This document shows, piece by piece, positions 27,137 to 35,960 of a stretch of 64,000 nt of DNA. Each line of letters begins with the position of its first letter. The first letter of the stretch is position 1. The notes beneath the pieces are model-generated. The model was not told the DNA's origin. It made no database searches and saw nothing but the letters and a program-made list of their open reading frames with translations. Position numbers and translations under genes: made by a program. The DNA is from Lewinellaceae bacterium (GTDB lineage: Bacteria; Bacteroidota; Bacteroidia; Chitinophagales; Saprospiraceae): the NCBI GenBank assembly GCA_020636315.1, contig JACJYA010000003.1:496001-560000 (forward strand), written 5' to 3'.

Positions 27137-28099
27137 ATGAAAAAGATATTAAAGATTGTCGTTTACATTTTTGGTGCGATAGCCATTTTGGCAGGCGCCG
27201 TTGCCGCATACATTCAATTTGCCCCTGCTCCTGTTTACGGGGAGCAGCATATTCCTGAGATCACCTTTGAAAGTACGCCTGAAAAGGTAGCTGAAGGCGC
27301 CCGTATTGCCTCCATGCTTTGCAATGAGTGCCATACAGGAGACGACGGCCGCCTTTCTGGCAAGCTCCTGAATGACGTCCCGCCGGCCTTCGGCAAATTC
27401 TATTCCGCCAACATCACCCAGGATCCGGACAACGGCATCGGAAAATGGACGGATGCGGAATTGTATTACTTCCTGCGCACCGGGCTGCGCCAGGATGGGA
27501 CTTTCGCTGCCGTAATGCCGCAATTTCCTCAGGTGTCGGATGAGGACTTATTCTCCATAATCGCTTTCCTTCGATCTGATGAACGAAAAGTACAGCCGTC
27601 GGAGAAACCCTCCCAGGCATCAGCCCCCGCTTTGCTTGGTAATATGCTGCTGAAATTCATACTCAAACCATCCCCGTACCCGGAAGCTCCTGTCCCGCAA
27701 CCGGATACGCTCGACCAGATAGCATGGGGACGCTACCTGGCCAATGGCCTGTACTCCTGCTACGATTGCCATTCCGCCAGCTTTACGACCAACGACCGGC
27801 TGATACCCGAAAATTCAAAAGGGTTCTACGGCGGTGGCAACGAACTCCTGGATATTGACGGCAACCCCATCTACTCCGCCAACCTGACACCGGACAGGGA
27901 ATCCGGGATCGGCAGGTATTCGGAGCGGGATTTCATCCAGGCCCTCAAGTACGGAATGCGCCCTGATGGCGCCCCGCTGCAATATCCGATGCGCCCCCAT
28001 ACGGCCTTGACGGATAATGAGGTGAAAGCTATCTTCGCCTACCTGCGTTCCATTCCACCGATCAGCCATACGGTGGCCCGGGCTTCTGCGGGGAAGTGA
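27137..28099 (+). CDS. Membrane-anchored diheme cytochrome c
   Basis: A 320-residue protein starting at the ATG at 27137 (MKKILKIVVYIFGAIAIL), giving an N-terminal membrane anchor (about 5-27) that leaves the rest in the periplasm. Two c-type heme sites are visible: C62-N-E-C-H66 and C208-Y-D-C-H212. Each is followed by a repeated module: FYSANITQDPDNGIGKWTDAELYYFLRTG in the first and YSANLTPDRESGIGRYSERDFIQALKYG in the second. So the protein is an internal duplication of one cytochrome domain. It probably passes electrons to or from a periplasmic dehydrogenase; no partner gene is adjacent. Confidence 0.93.
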   Translation: MKKILKIVVYIFGAIAILAGAVAAYIQFAPAPVYGEQHIPEITFESTPEKVAEGARIASMLCNECHTGDDGRLSGKLLNDVPPAFGKFYSANITQDPDNGIGKWTDAELYYFLRTGLRQDGTFAAVMPQFPQVSDEDLFSIIAFLRSDERKVQPSEKPSQASAPALLGNMLLKFILKPSPYPEAPVPQPDTLDQIAWGRYLANGLYSCYDCHSASFTTNDRLIPENSKGFYGGGNELLDIDGNPIYSANLTPDRESGIGRYSERDFIQALKYGMRPDGAPLQYPMRPHTALTDNEVKAIFAYLRSIPPISHTVARASAGK

Positions 28100-28226
28100 G
28101 GGGGCCGTCATTTCCTCAAAATATTCCTTTCTGACAATTCCGTACATCCGCTACCCAATGGCACAATCCTGAAATGCATTTGGCAAGCTTCCGGCAAATG
28201 TCTTAAATTGCCGTCCAAAAAAAGAT

Positions 28227-28490
28227 ATGTCCCGAGAATACGACCTCTCTGACCCTACCGACCTGGAAGTGCTGAAGTCCGATTTTGAATTCTATTCTGC
28301 CGATGAATGGCAGGAATTCATTGACTGGTCTTTATTACCCGAAAATAAAAAGAAGTTTTCCTACGATGAACGCGGATGCCTCATGACAGCGCGCAAAAAG
28401 GCCCTCTACAACAACTATCCCTCCGCCAAACAGATGGTATGGGCGCTGAAGATCGTAGATAAGATCGAAGAGATTAAGGGGGAGTCGTGA
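28227..28490 (+). CDS. Small acidic hypothetical protein
   Basis: An 87-residue soluble protein (MSREYDLSDPTDLEVLKSDF...) with alternating acidic and aromatic residues and no signal peptide or membrane segment. The C-terminal half is helical and basic (CLMTARKKALYNNYPSAKQMVWALKIVDKIEEIK). No family recognised. The codon pattern and clear ATG support a real gene. It ends in a strong hairpin before a convergent gene. Confidence 0.6.
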   Translation: MSREYDLSDPTDLEVLKSDFEFYSADEWQEFIDWSLLPENKKKFSYDERGCLMTARKKALYNNYPSAKQMVWALKIVDKIEEIKGES

Positions 28491-28496
28491 TTCGGG

Positions 28497-28537
28497 GAGT
28501 CGTGGATTCGTGATTCAACAACACGAATCCACGATTC
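28497..28537. terminator. 13-bp hairpin between convergent genes
   Basis: TCGTGGATTCGTG at 28500-28512 is perfectly complementary to CACGAATCCACGA at 28522-28534. It can be extended to about 16 pairs with one G-T wobble. It lies between the convergent stops at 28490 and 28559. The arms belong to the GATTCG repeat family found at 25346. Confidence 0.6.
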
Positions 28538-28558
28538 TACGGTTCTACGAATCCCCTG

Positions 28559-30169
28559 CTACATATCCATAGCAGCATATTCTCCGACATTTGTCGCCAG
28601 CAGGATGGCATCCAGGTCCTCTCCCGGCAATGCGACGATCTGCTCATTGATGGGATCCCACTCGATGCGCCGGCCGGTTTTCCAGGCCAGCCCTCCCATG
28701 TGGGCTGTCATGGCCTCTTCGAACCCCTGATCGATCCCACAACTGACCGGCGTCCCGTTCCGGATGGCGCCCAGCCACTCTTTCATGTGTAACAAAGCGG
28801 AATCGACCCGTTTGCCGTCGCGGTAAGTCCACAACAGGCCCTTGTCGGCAAAGTACTTGGCCGTAGCAGAAGTAATGGCATCCACCTCTTCAGCCTCCGG
28901 GTTGTAGGAATAAACCGGAACGTCCGGCTGGATGAGGTTAGCCTCAAGCATCGCTGCAAAACGGGTGGAGCCCGGGTCGGCATAAACGGTAAGGGTATTT
29001 CCCAGTTCCATCGTGCCGTCATGGCCCATCAGGATGGTGCCGCGGTTAAACTGGTTGCCCAGCGTAGCGCTGTACATGAAGGTCATGCCCTTTTCGATGC
29101 CTTTCGGGCGGCTCGAACCTGTGGAAAAGTCCGGATATTCCATCATGACCTGAAAAACATCGGGTACCTCCCGGCCGTCATTGTGGGTATAAATACCGCC
29201 GGAAGCCGAGACGTATTTCGGCATGCCCATCTCCAGTACACAGTTGATGCGGTCATAATCGTGGGTCATCAGGTCGCCGGAAAGGCCCGAGCCATAGGCC
29301 CACCATTTGCGCCAGCGAAAGAAATGTTCCTTATTGAAAGGTATCCGTGGAGCGTTGCCCAGAAACTGGGCCCAGTCGATGGTCTGCGGGCTGGCCTTTT
29401 CGTGAATATCATACTGCCAGGCGCCGTTGTCATCGTTCCGGTTGGTATTGGTCTGCACCAGGGAAACATGCCCCAGCACTTTCTTTTTAATGATATCTTT
29501 AGCCGTAATGAAACTCTGGGTCTGCCGGTGTTGGTGCCCCACCTGCAAAACGGCTTTCGAATTGCGGGCAGCCTCCCGCAGCGCATAGGTCTCCCTGATG
29601 TTGTGGGTCATCGGTTTTTCCACATAAACGTGCTTGCCAGCCTGCAGGGCGGCTATTGCGATAGGCGCATGCCAGTGGTCGGGGGTAGCGATGACCACCG
29701 CATCAATATCGGGGCTGTCGAGCATTTCCTCATAGTGGCGGTAGCGCTTACAATCGGGGAAACTGGCCGCCGCTTCCTCCGCATAGACGTCGAATACATC
29801 ACAAACACCTGTGAGTTTGACATTGAGGTTTTCCTGCTCCCGGAATGCTTTTACCGCTTCTTCATTCTCCTCTTCTTTCATGCGCTCTAACCAGGAGGGC
29901 GTGGCAAACCCCAGAACCCTTACCAGGTGCTGCCCTCTTCCTCCAAAGCCGATGATGCCTACCCGAACGGGTTCGCCGGACATATCCGCCGAAGTTTCCG
30001 GCCGCATGGCCTCAATGTTTAACGCTTCCAGAATATTGCGTTTTGCCAGCCTTCTTTTGCGGCTCTCAGCATACGCTCCGATCAAAATACCTCCGGCGAA
30101 CGGGAGGCCAATTAACCCTTTCAGGGCCTTCCTTCTGCCGCTATCCTGAGATTGTTTTTCCTTGCTCAT
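28559..30169 (-). CDS. Exported Gfo/Idh/MocA-family oxidoreductase
   Basis: A 536-residue NAD(P)-dependent oxidoreductase-like protein. The N-terminus has a Tat-like signal (GRRKALKGLIGLPFAGGILIGAYA). The Rossmann fold begins at VGIIGFGGRGQHLVRVLG; the family motif HVYVEKPMTHN contains the catalytic-type EKP. GHQHRQTQ and WRKWWAYGSGLSGDLMTHDYD belong to the C-terminal substrate domain. Exported members of this family often act on sugars or their derivatives. The DoxX gene ends 17 bases upstream on the same strand, so the pair is likely one operon. Substrate not determinable. Confidence 0.92.
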   Translation of the reverse strand: MSKEKQSQDSGRRKALKGLIGLPFAGGILIGAYAESRKRRLAKRNILEALNIEAMRPETSADMSGEPVRVGIIGFGGRGQHLVRVLGFATPSWLERMKEEENEEAVKAFREQENLNVKLTGVCDVFDVYAEEAAASFPDCKRYRHYEEMLDSPDIDAVVIATPDHWHAPIAIAALQAGKHVYVEKPMTHNIRETYALREAARNSKAVLQVGHQHRQTQSFITAKDIIKKKVLGHVSLVQTNTNRNDDNGAWQYDIHEKASPQTIDWAQFLGNAPRIPFNKEHFFRWRKWWAYGSGLSGDLMTHDYDRINCVLEMGMPKYVSASGGIYTHNDGREVPDVFQVMMEYPDFSTGSSRPKGIEKGMTFMYSATLGNQFNRGTILMGHDGTMELGNTLTVYADPGSTRFAAMLEANLIQPDVPVYSYNPEAEEVDAITSATAKYFADKGLLWTYRDGKRVDSALLHMKEWLGAIRNGTPVSCGIDQGFEEAMTAHMGGLAWKTGRRIEWDPINEQIVALPGEDLDAILLATNVGEYAAMDM

Positions 30170-30186
30170 TGTTTACTTTTTTTTGG

Positions 30187-30687
30187 TTAACCGGCGGCAT
30201 GTTGTCCCACCTTTTCAGATCCGGAGTCCTGTTTTTTAAAATAGTACATCAGCCCCACCAGGTGGCTGGTCGGGAAAAAGGCCACCACCCCAAGTGCCGC
30301 CAACTCGATAAGGTTTTTGTTGACGATGAAATAATTGCCTTCCGATGGCCCGGCATTGTCCAGCCAGGGTAAAGGCGGGTGGGAAAGGTAAAACATGGCC
30401 AGCAAAGCAATGCCGGCAAAAGCGGCAACTTTCTCAAAAGCCCCCAGCACCAGAGCCAGGCCGACACCGATGAGAAGAATGATGGTGACAACATCGGCCA
30501 TATCAGCAAGGCCGCTGCCGCCCAGCCAGGTAAAGAATGAGGAAAACGGGCCCTCCGCGGTTAGCAAATATGCCTTGGAAGTCCAACCCGGGTTGAATAT
30601 CTTGATCAACCCCTCGTACAGAAAGTGCCAGCCAATGAGTATCCTGAGCGAAGCCAGGAAGAATAGCTGATTTTTTGAATATTGCAT
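30187..30687 (-). CDS. DoxX-family membrane protein
   Basis: A 166-residue protein with four hydrophobic segments. The motif LRILIGWHFLYEGLIKIFNPGWTSKAYL is the DoxX/TQO-type first helix with its conserved Glu-Gly-x-x-Lys. Later helices are ADVVTIILLIGVGLALVLGA and FAGIALLAMFYLSHPPLPW. DoxX proteins are linked to quinone or thiosulfate-type redox chemistry in a few cases, but most are uncharacterised. It lies upstream of the exported Gfo/Idh gene and probably delivers or accepts reducing equivalents for it (inference). The 30688-30945 gap holds nothing recognisable. Confidence 0.88.
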   Translation of the reverse strand: MQYSKNQLFFLASLRILIGWHFLYEGLIKIFNPGWTSKAYLLTAEGPFSSFFTWLGGSGLADMADVVTIILLIGVGLALVLGAFEKVAAFAGIALLAMFYLSHPPLPWLDNAGPSEGNYFIVNKNLIELAALGVVAFFPTSHLVGLMYYFKKQDSGSEKVGQHAAG

Positions 30688-30945
30688 AATTTATTGCTGT
30701 GGTTGGTTTACGAATCCTGATTTTACAGCACAACGCTGTCGTTCTCATCCGGTGAAGAAAGAGGGGACAGGATATGAACAGGGTAGGCCAGATGATCATT
30801 ACTGTCTGGTTTACAGACAATAAATCAAAAGGCAGTATCTGAATTTTTTTGTTATAGTAAGTTGCGATTTGTCAGTGAGGATGGAGGAAAAGAGGGATAT
30901 TGCGCTGATTTTTGTCACTCAGCCCGAAATTATCACTACCCGGGC

Positions 30946-31815
30946 TTAATTAAGAGCGACAGCATCCCGCCACATGCTTTTCCAGGGATCCCCTTTCTGG
31001 CCCAGCCGGCGGAAGATATTCTGCACAGTATAAGTCTGAGCTCCACCTGAAAGGCCCGATAGTTCACCCCAATCCAGCGGGGTGGCCACCGGTGCGCCTT
31101 CGATGGCCCGAACAGAGTAAGGAGCAATACTATGTTGTCCGTAGCTGTTGCGGAGATAATCCAGAAAAAGCCGCCCCCCGCGCTTTTCCTTTCGGGTTTC
31201 AGTAGTAAAATCTTCAGGATGTGCTTCGGCCAGGCCTTCGCATACGGAGTGAGCGTAATCCCTCACCTCATCAAAACCGGATTGGGGGCGCAACGGAACG
31301 GCTACGTGAAGGCCCTGCGAACCAGTAGTCATCACGAAAGCCGGCAGGCCACGCTCCTCTTCCAGAAGTTTTCGCAATGCCCTCGCCGCTTTCACCACCA
31401 GGCCGAACCGCCCTTTAGGCGGATCCAGGTCAAAGATCAGCTTGTCGGGCCGGCGGAGGCTGGCCCGTCGCCCCGGCCAGACGTGGATGGCGATGCAGGC
31501 CTGGTTGGCCAGATAGGCCAGGGTAGCGGTGTTATCGGCCACCACCATTTCTATCGGGCCTTCTTCCTTACGCTCCACCTCCACCCTGCTGATCCATTCC
31601 GGGAAATAATCCGGTATTTCCTTTTGAAAGAAATCCTTACCGCTTATTCCATCCGGAAAACGATGCATGGCAACCGGCCGTCCCTCGAGGTGAGGCAGCA
31701 TGTATTCCGATATTTTGACGTAATAATCGATCAGGCCCTCTTTGGTGATCCCGGCTTTGGGGAAGAGGACTTTACTCAGGTTGGAAGTTTCGAAGGCATA
31801 TTTTCCAAACTTCAT
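30946..31815 (-). CDS. Stand-alone LigD-type polymerase/primase domain
   Basis: A 289-residue protein (ATG at 31813-31815, MKFGKYAFETSNLSKVLFPK) covering one LigD polymerase domain of the archaeo-eukaryotic primase fold. Metal-binding residues are D129 and D131 in IFDLDPPKG, with a third likely at D219 (LFLDYLRNSYGQH). The nucleotide-binding loop is TGSQGLHVAVPL with H170. In NHEJ these enzymes add ribo- or deoxynucleotides at break ends, but here no ligase, nuclease (PE) domain or Ku gene is fused or adjacent. It is divergent from the UPF0182 gene. Confidence 0.92.
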   Translation of the reverse strand: MKFGKYAFETSNLSKVLFPKAGITKEGLIDYYVKISEYMLPHLEGRPVAMHRFPDGISGKDFFQKEIPDYFPEWISRVEVERKEEGPIEMVVADNTATLAYLANQACIAIHVWPGRRASLRRPDKLIFDLDPPKGRFGLVVKAARALRKLLEEERGLPAFVMTTGSQGLHVAVPLRPQSGFDEVRDYAHSVCEGLAEAHPEDFTTETRKEKRGGRLFLDYLRNSYGQHSIAPYSVRAIEGAPVATPLDWGELSGLSGGAQTYTVQNIFRRLGQKGDPWKSMWRDAVALN

Positions 31816-31977
31816 ACATTTTGAGCTTTTTTGTTCTATAACTGAAACGCCCTGCCGGCAGCGGTGTTCTTTCCGTCCGGGAATTAGAGCCCGGGGTTGT
31901 AAGCCTTGATAAAACAGCATTTGGAGAACATTTACCCCTCTGCCGCTCTTTTATTATTAGACCCAAAACCTATACCG

Positions 31978-34815
31978 ATGTTCACCTTACTTTTTGTGGT
32001 ACTGGTAGGAATAGGAGGATATCTGCTCTACCAGAACCTCGGACGAAAGAACAAATCACGCATAGCTGCCGGCGTCGCCATTATTACCGCTACGGTATTG
32101 TTTTTTCTTTTCCTTGACTTCTGGGGAGAAAAATTGTGGTTCGACGCTCTGGGTTACAATGAGCGGTTCTGGACCCTGTTCCTGGCGCAGGCCATTTTCG
32201 TGATGGCAGGTGCGACACTGTCCTTCGGGATCATTTCCGGGTTGCTCTTCGGTTTGCCCAAATCCAAAAAGTTACTGCGCAGGGGAGCCCAGGCGCTTTC
32301 AATGGCCATGGGAGGCATCTGGGGCTTCACCAACTGGAATGTCTTCCTGCAGTTCTGGCACAAGGCTCATACTACCCTTGCCGATCCCATTTTGGGCAAA
32401 GAAACAGGCTTCTATTTTTTCACCCTGCCATTCCTGGATGAGATCTACAGCGTATTGCTCACCCTTTCCATTTTAGGGCTGGCCGTTTCTTATCTGGCCC
32501 GCTACACCCTTGTCCGACAGGGAAACGATCTATCCATTGAACTGACAGACTATATTGATGAATACAACAGCAACCGCCTGCTCTTTCTGAACGGGGGCCT
32601 GCTGCTGCTCGTTCTGGCCGGGGGCAAATACCTGGCCCGCTTCCACCTGATGTATTCCGAGCTGGGCGCCGTTTCCGGGCCAGGTTGGACCGATGTCCAC
32701 ATCATTCTGCCCACCCTGACGGTTGTCACCATCTTCACGGCGCTGATGAGCCTGCTTTTATTCATCCCCGCCGGCAGAAAGTTTTTGGAAAGCCTGCTGT
32801 TCTGGACGAGGGCCAGCCGGGAAAGGCGGGCTGAATATACCCTTGGCGCCGCCGCCGTCCTGGTTGCCGCCGTATGGTTCATCGGATTGAACCTCATACC
32901 CGGCACCTTTCAAAGCTTCCGGGTGGAGCCCAACGAGATCTCTTATGAGGAACCCTATATCAGCCACAATATTGAATTTACCCGCCACGGCTTCAACCTG
33001 CATAAAGTAGAAGACAAAGAATTTCCGGTAAAAGAAACCTTCACCCGCGAAATGGCGGCCAACAACCAGACGATCTTCCACAATATTCGCCTCTGGGACT
33101 GGCGCGCGCTGGATGCAGTCCTCAAACAGTTTCAGGAGATCCGCCTGTACTACGAGTTCAATAATGTGGATATCGACCGCTACACCTTCGACGGCAAATA
33201 CCGGGAGGTGATGATATCTGCCAGGGAAATGGTGCCGGACAACCTGCCGCCGGAAAGCCAGACTTTTGTCAACAAAGTTTTTAAATATACGCACGGTTAT
33301 GGGCTGGCATTAACAACTGTCACCGAATTTACGCCTGAGGGCCTGCCCAACCTGCTGGTTAAGAATATTCCGCCGGAAAGCAAATATGAAGAACTGGCGA
33401 TTAAAAAGCCGCAGATATACTACGGAGAGCTGACCAACAGCTACGTGATCACGAATAGCATCGAGCCGGAATTTGACTACCCAAGCGGGGAAGAGAACCA
33501 ATACATCAGTTATTCCGGCGCCGGAGGCGTACAGCTGAGCAACTTCTGGAGAAAGCTGATCTATGCTTACAAGATGGGCGACGTCAAACTGCTGCTCTCC
33601 TCCTACCCTACTTCCGAAAGCCGGCTGATGTTCGACCGGCAGATCAAGGAACGCATCAAGAAACTGGCGCCCTTCCTGGAACTGGACAGCGACCCGTACA
33701 TCGTCAACGCCAAAGGGGAACTTTACTGGATGATCGACGCTTATACCACTTCTGAGTATTTCCCCTATTCGGAACCCTTTTCCACCCGGGAAGAAATAGA
33801 GTACAAGGAAGGAGAACAGCAACGCAGCCTTCGCGTCCAGCACAATCGCGTGTTCGAGGGAATCAATTACATCCGCAACTCCGTAAAGGTTACGGTCAAT
33901 GCTTTTGACGGCAGTGTCAATTTCTACATCTTCGACGAGAATGACCCTCTTATCAAAGTGTGGGATGAGATCTTCCCCGGCATGATGAAAAAGCGGGAAG
34001 AGATGCCTCCCGCCCTGCTCTCCCACATCCGCTATCCGACGGACTACCTTATGATCCAGGGCCTGGCCTATGCCAAGTACCACATGGGCGACCCGGAGGT
34101 ATTCTACAACCAGGAGGACCTCTGGATACGGGCTACAGAGAAATATTACGGAGAAGTACAACCGGTGGAACCCTACTACATCATGTGGCAGCAGCCGGAT
34201 GCCGACGAGGCCGAGTTTTCCCTCATTCTGCCCTTCACCCCCAAGAACCGGCAGGTGTCTATCGGCTGGATCGCCGGGCTGTGTGACCCTGATAATTACG
34301 GGAGGTTCCTGGCCTACAGTTTTCCCAAGGAAAAACGCATCCTCGGCCCGCAGCAAGTGGAGACCAAGATCGACCAGAACAGCTTCCTTTCCGGGCAGCT
34401 TTCTCTCTGGGACCAGCGCGGCTCACGGGTCATCCGCGGTAATGTGCTGGCCATCCCCATTGAGAATACCATCCTCTACGTGGAGCCGATATATCTGCAG
34501 GCGGAGACCGCCGCTTACCCCGAGCTGCGCCTGGTCTGCGTCATGCACGACGACAAGCTCAGCTATGCCCAGACGTTTAACGAGGCACTGGAAGGGCTCT
34601 TTGAGGAAGCCCCTCCCGAAAAACACACCGAAAGGCAAACCTCCGCCGGCGTACAAACGACGGAAGCACTTATCCAGCAGGCGCAACAGGCTTTCGACGA
34701 CTACCTCAATGCCACGGGGCAGAAGCGTTTCGGGGAGGCCTCGCAGGCTCTGGAGCGGCTGCAGCAGGCGCTGGAGCAGCTTTCGGAACAGAAACAGGGA
34801 GGCCGGCCACAATGA
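31978..34815 (+). CDS. UPF0182 family membrane protein
   Basis: A 945-residue protein from the ATG at 31978 (MFTLLFVVLVGIGGYLLYQN). The N-terminal third has about seven membrane segments and the loop DFWGEKLWFDALGYNERFWTLFLAQA, characteristic of UPF0182 (COG1615). A large extracytoplasmic region follows (about 300-945) with motifs such as GYGLALTTVTEFTPEGLP and FDYPSGEENQYISYSG. The last ~60 residues are Gln/Ala-rich helix. Function unknown across bacteria. An in-frame TTG 24 codons upstream is rejected as start. It precedes queD by 45 bases on the same strand. Confidence 0.93.
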   Translation: MFTLLFVVLVGIGGYLLYQNLGRKNKSRIAAGVAIITATVLFFLFLDFWGEKLWFDALGYNERFWTLFLAQAIFVMAGATLSFGIISGLLFGLPKSKKLLRRGAQALSMAMGGIWGFTNWNVFLQFWHKAHTTLADPILGKETGFYFFTLPFLDEIYSVLLTLSILGLAVSYLARYTLVRQGNDLSIELTDYIDEYNSNRLLFLNGGLLLLVLAGGKYLARFHLMYSELGAVSGPGWTDVHIILPTLTVVTIFTALMSLLLFIPAGRKFLESLLFWTRASRERRAEYTLGAAAVLVAAVWFIGLNLIPGTFQSFRVEPNEISYEEPYISHNIEFTRHGFNLHKVEDKEFPVKETFTREMAANNQTIFHNIRLWDWRALDAVLKQFQEIRLYYEFNNVDIDRYTFDGKYREVMISAREMVPDNLPPESQTFVNKVFKYTHGYGLALTTVTEFTPEGLPNLLVKNIPPESKYEELAIKKPQIYYGELTNSYVITNSIEPEFDYPSGEENQYISYSGAGGVQLSNFWRKLIYAYKMGDVKLLLSSYPTSESRLMFDRQIKERIKKLAPFLELDSDPYIVNAKGELYWMIDAYTTSEYFPYSEPFSTREEIEYKEGEQQRSLRVQHNRVFEGINYIRNSVKVTVNAFDGSVNFYIFDENDPLIKVWDEIFPGMMKKREEMPPALLSHIRYPTDYLMIQGLAYAKYHMGDPEVFYNQEDLWIRATEKYYGEVQPVEPYYIMWQQPDADEAEFSLILPFTPKNRQVSIGWIAGLCDPDNYGRFLAYSFPKEKRILGPQQVETKIDQNSFLSGQLSLWDQRGSRVIRGNVLAIPIENTILYVEPIYLQAETAAYPELRLVCVMHDDKLSYAQTFNEALEGLFEEAPPEKHTERQTSAGVQTTEALIQQAQQAFDDYLNATGQKRFGEASQALERLQQALEQLSEQKQGGRPQ

Positions 34816-34860
34816 CAATTATCATTGGCCCGTTCTTTCAATAACCTCATTTTTGCCGTC

Positions 34861-35223
34861 ATGGAAATTTTCAAGGAATTCACTTTCGACGCGGCGCACT
34901 ACCTGCCCAACGTGCCGGAAACCCACAAATGCCGCCGCCTGCACGGCCACACCTACCGCCTGCGCCTCTGGATGAAAGGCGGGCTGGACCCCCACCTGGG
35001 CTGGGTGATGGACTTTGGCGATATAAAAGCCGCATGGAGATCCATCGAACCACTGCTCGACCACCGCACCCTCAACGAGGTGGAAGGCCTGGAAAACCCC
35101 ACTGCCGAGCACATCGCCGTTTGGATATGGGGCCGGCTGAAGCCGCAGCTGCCGCTGCTCCATAAAGTCGAGCTTTGGGAATCGCCGACAGCAGGTGTGG
35201 TGTATGAGGGACGCGGGTTATAG
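34861..35223 (+). CDS. queD: 6-carboxy-5,6,7,8-tetrahydropterin synthase
   Basis: Converts 7,8-dihydroneopterin triphosphate to 6-carboxytetrahydropterin, the first dedicated step of preQ0/queuosine synthesis. At 120 residues it is the usual length (E. coli QueD 121). Zinc ligands H13, H28 and H30 (FDAAHYL; HGH) and catalytic C24 (HKCRRLHGH) are present. Also visible are D51-F-G-D54, the D67-H68 pair (LDHRTLN), the PTAEH motif and E107 (WES) for pterin binding. Downstream of UPF0182 on the same strand. The second queuosine gene in this window is queA at 61747, 27 kb away. The ATG at 34861 is preferred over an upstream in-frame start. Confidence 0.96.
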   Translation: MEIFKEFTFDAAHYLPNVPETHKCRRLHGHTYRLRLWMKGGLDPHLGWVMDFGDIKAAWRSIEPLLDHRTLNEVEGLENPTAEHIAVWIWGRLKPQLPLLHKVELWESPTAGVVYEGRGL

Positions 35224-35312
35224 CTTTAGTCAGGCTCAGGTTTCAACACGCAGTCAGTCGTTTTTACGCCTTCTGTAATTCTCCTGAGAAAGGAAAAAGA
35301 AGCCTTAGAACG

Positions 35313-35344
35313 AAAAACGCCCGGCTGCTTATGCAACCAGGCGT
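35313..35344 (-). terminator. Intrinsic terminator of tRNA-Arg
   Basis: On the minus strand ACGCCTGGTTGC and GCAGCCGGGCGT form a 12-pair stem (two G-U wobbles) around an ATAA loop, directly followed by TTTTT. It starts 12 bases after the 3' end of the tRNA, giving a textbook Rho-independent terminator. Confidence 0.85.
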
Positions 35345-35355
35345 ATCCGGTCTTG

Positions 35356-35427
35356 TGGTCCCACCAGGATTCGAACCTGGATCTTAGGCTCCGGAAACCT
35401 ACATTCTATCCCTTGAACTATGGGACC
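35356..35427 (-). tRNA. tRNA-Arg (anticodon CCG)
   Basis: On the minus strand the 72-base sequence folds as a standard cloverleaf: acceptor GGTCCCA/TGGGACC, D stem GTTC/GAAT, anticodon stem TAGGT/GCCTA with loop TTCCGGA (anticodon CCG), a 4-base variable loop, and T stem CCAGG/CCTGG with loop TTCGAAT. The discriminator base is A and CCA is not encoded. It decodes CGG. It has its own promoter (35498-35529) and terminator (35313-35344). Confidence 0.97.
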
Positions 35428-35497
35428 ATGCCAAAATCCGAAGCCGGAAATTGGAACCGGAAGGCTTAGGACTCCTCCGGTTTTCCTTTGGCGTCCG

Positions 35498-35529
35498 CAA
35501 AGTTAGTAAAGCTACCGCATTAGCGCAAA
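35498..35529 (-). promoter_or_regulatory. Bacteroidota-type promoter of tRNA-Arg
   Basis: On the minus strand TTTG (35526-35529) is separated by 20 bases from TAACTTTG (35498-35505), matching the TTTG/TAnnTTTG form of Bacteroidota primary sigma promoters. It lies about 70 bases before the tRNA 5' end. Confidence 0.65.
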
Positions 35530-35689
35530 TACAGGGCGGCTTTTGTTCACATTTGTGTTCTTTTAACTCCGCAGGGCCATTTTTGGTTCCTGACCGCTAT
35601 TTGGGTAGTGTGGTGTTCCGGTGTTTTGGTATTGCGGTTGGCCCCATGCGGGGCCTAAAGGGAGTGTTCATAGTTCCTGGGGGACTGTT

Positions 35690-35960
35690 CATAGTTCCTT
35701 GTTTCTGAGTTCCTGGCTTACTGGAAACCAGCGGGTTAGCGCGAAGCAGACACGCTTAATTGAACTATCCCGTTTCTGGTTTCTGTGTTCCTGACCTCCC
35801 TGAGAACCAGTGGGTTAGCCTAACGCGGACACACTTAATTGAACTATCCCGGCCTAAACTTCTAAACCCCAAACAGCCCCAGAAAACCTAAACTTCTAAA
35901 CTCTTAATGCCCCCCTACAGGCTCTAAACTCCTAAACCCCAACAGCCCCCATCCAGCCCC
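35690..35960. repeat. Intergenic repeat cluster, including a 78-bp-period direct repeat
   Basis: The gap 35530-36116 holds simple-word repeats. Two copies of a ~66-base unit occur at about 35707-35772 and 35785-35851, both containing the GGTTAGC word and ending in the shared block CTTAATTGAACTATCCCG. They are followed by repeated CTAAAC-T-CTAAACCCC words (35855-35945). Similar words (TTCTGGTTCC, CTAAACCCC) recur at 39846-40030. No gene is supported here. Confidence 0.7.

Noticed and set aside
33310..34356. 348-codon minus-strand frame
   Set aside because: Antisense shadow of the UPF0182 gene.
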